NCBI GenBank assembly: GCA_023393155.1 | Contig: JAEWML010000091.1 | Coordinates: 1 to 9,041, forward strand | Origin: Bacillota bacterium | GTDB taxonomy: Bacteria > Bacillota > Clostridia > Oscillospirales > Oscillospiraceae | Direction of reading: 5' to 3' | Length of the DNA stretch: 9,041 nucleotides | Shown: one piece after another, positions 5,828 through 9,041 of the stretch | How positions within the stretch are numbered: the first letter of the stretch is position 1 | Layout of the letters: the number at the start of each line of letters is the position of its first letter | The notes under the pieces: generated by a model | Seen by the model: the letters and a program-made list of their open reading frames with translations, nothing else | What the model was told of the DNA's origin: nothing | The model's database searches: none | Position numbers and translations under genes: made by a program

Positions 5828-5871
5828 TTCCGCGCGCAGGAGGTTTCCTTTCTCCTGCCGCCTGCGCGGAA
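5828..5871 (+). repeat. Bulged hairpin downstream of the tautomerase gene
   Basis: TTCCGCGC (5828-5835) pairs with GCGCGGAA (5864-5871), and GCAGGAG (5836-5842) pairs with CTCCTGC (5852-5858). This gives 15 bp with a 5-nt bulge at 5859-5863 and a 9-nt pyrimidine-rich loop. It begins 10 nt after the stop codon. No T-run follows, so it is not a classical terminator; it may protect the mRNA 3' end. Confidence 0.5.
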
Positions 5872-5885
5872 AGGCGCTGGCAACC

Positions 5886-5937
5886 CCCTGCGCTTTGAAC
5901 ACTCTTGCGCTCCTTTTCCCAGTTCCCTGCGCCTTGA
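5886..5937. repeat. Short imperfect direct repeat in gene-free DNA
   Basis: CCCTGCGCTTTGA (5886-5898) and CCCTGCGCCTTGA (5925-5937) match at 12 of 13 positions with a period of 39 bp; TTGCGCTCC (5905-5913) between them shares the TGCGC core. Together with the hairpin at 5828-5871 and the terminator this is all I see in the gene-free DNA of 5819-6041. It may be chance or a decayed remnant. Confidence 0.3.
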
Positions 5938-5986
5938 TTTGTGCCTCTCCCGATCCATTTGGTTTGCTCCGTCCTTCGGACATATG

Positions 5987-6023
5987 AAAACCGCCCGGAC
6001 GCAATCGCGTCCGGGCGGTTTTT
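5987..6023. terminator. Bidirectional rho-independent terminator between tautomerase and rpoC
   Basis: A perfect 16-bp stem is formed by bases 5987-6002 and 6007-6022 with an AATC loop. The GC-rich core (CCGCCCGGACGC) is flanked by AAAA on the left and TTTTT (6019-6023) on the right. It therefore ends transcripts from both sides: the plus-strand ridA/tautomerase mRNA and the minus-strand rpoC mRNA, whose stop codon lies about 20 nt away. Confidence 0.93.
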
Positions 6024-6041
6024 GTAAGCTCAATGCGGAAT

Positions 6042-9041
<3,000 letters not shown>

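Overview
The window is a compact, GC-rich, gene-dense stretch of bacterial chromosome with no sign of mobile DNA. It suggests an obligately anaerobic Firmicute, most likely a high-GC Clostridia member of the Oscillospiraceae type. The reasons are an oxygen-sensitive [FeFe]-hydrogenase, an RpoC without the large trigger-loop insertion found in Proteobacteria, strong GGAGG-type ribosome binding sites, and a MoxR ATPase resembling a Walker-A-variant group I associate with Clostridia. The lineage call is an inference from recalled family resemblance, not from a search.

Left part (1-1000, minus strand): a MoxR-type AAA+ ATPase is followed, with TGA/ATG overlap, by the first 25 codons of a second gene that runs off the left edge, probably the VWA-domain partner usual for such ATPases. 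A near-consensus sigma-A promoter (TTGACA-N17-TATAAC) drives the pair.

Divergent control region (1001-1317): two back-to-back promoters, a 15-bp palindrome inside the spacer of the leftward promoter, and a 10-bp inverted repeat with one arm inside the spacer of the rightward promoter. The rightward transcript would have a leader of about 145 nt.

Centre (1318-4895, plus strand): a two-gene unit with a 7-nt overlap. The first gene encodes a GltD/NfnB-like NAD(P)H:flavin oxidoreductase whose N-terminus is the NuoF-type [4Fe-4S] module. The second encodes a complete group A [FeFe]-hydrogenase with all H-cluster and accessory cluster ligands. Together they look like a minimal NAD(P)H-linked hydrogenase without the usual NuoE/NuoF (HydC/HydB) subunits.

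Right of centre (4896-5818, plus strand): ridA (enamine/imine deaminase), then a MIF-like tautomerase. These are two small proteins of keto-enol/enamine chemistry, each with its own strong ribosome binding site.

Right part (5819-9041): a gene-free stretch of about 220 bp with hairpins ends in a perfect 16-bp bidirectional terminator, shared with rpoC, which converges from the right and covers the last 3 kb. rpoC is incomplete because its N-terminal part lies beyond the right edge.

The most interesting element is the unusual hydrogenase pair, together with its divergently placed MoxR/VWA-type chaperone and its RidA/tautomerase neighbours. Whether these act together is inference from gene position only.
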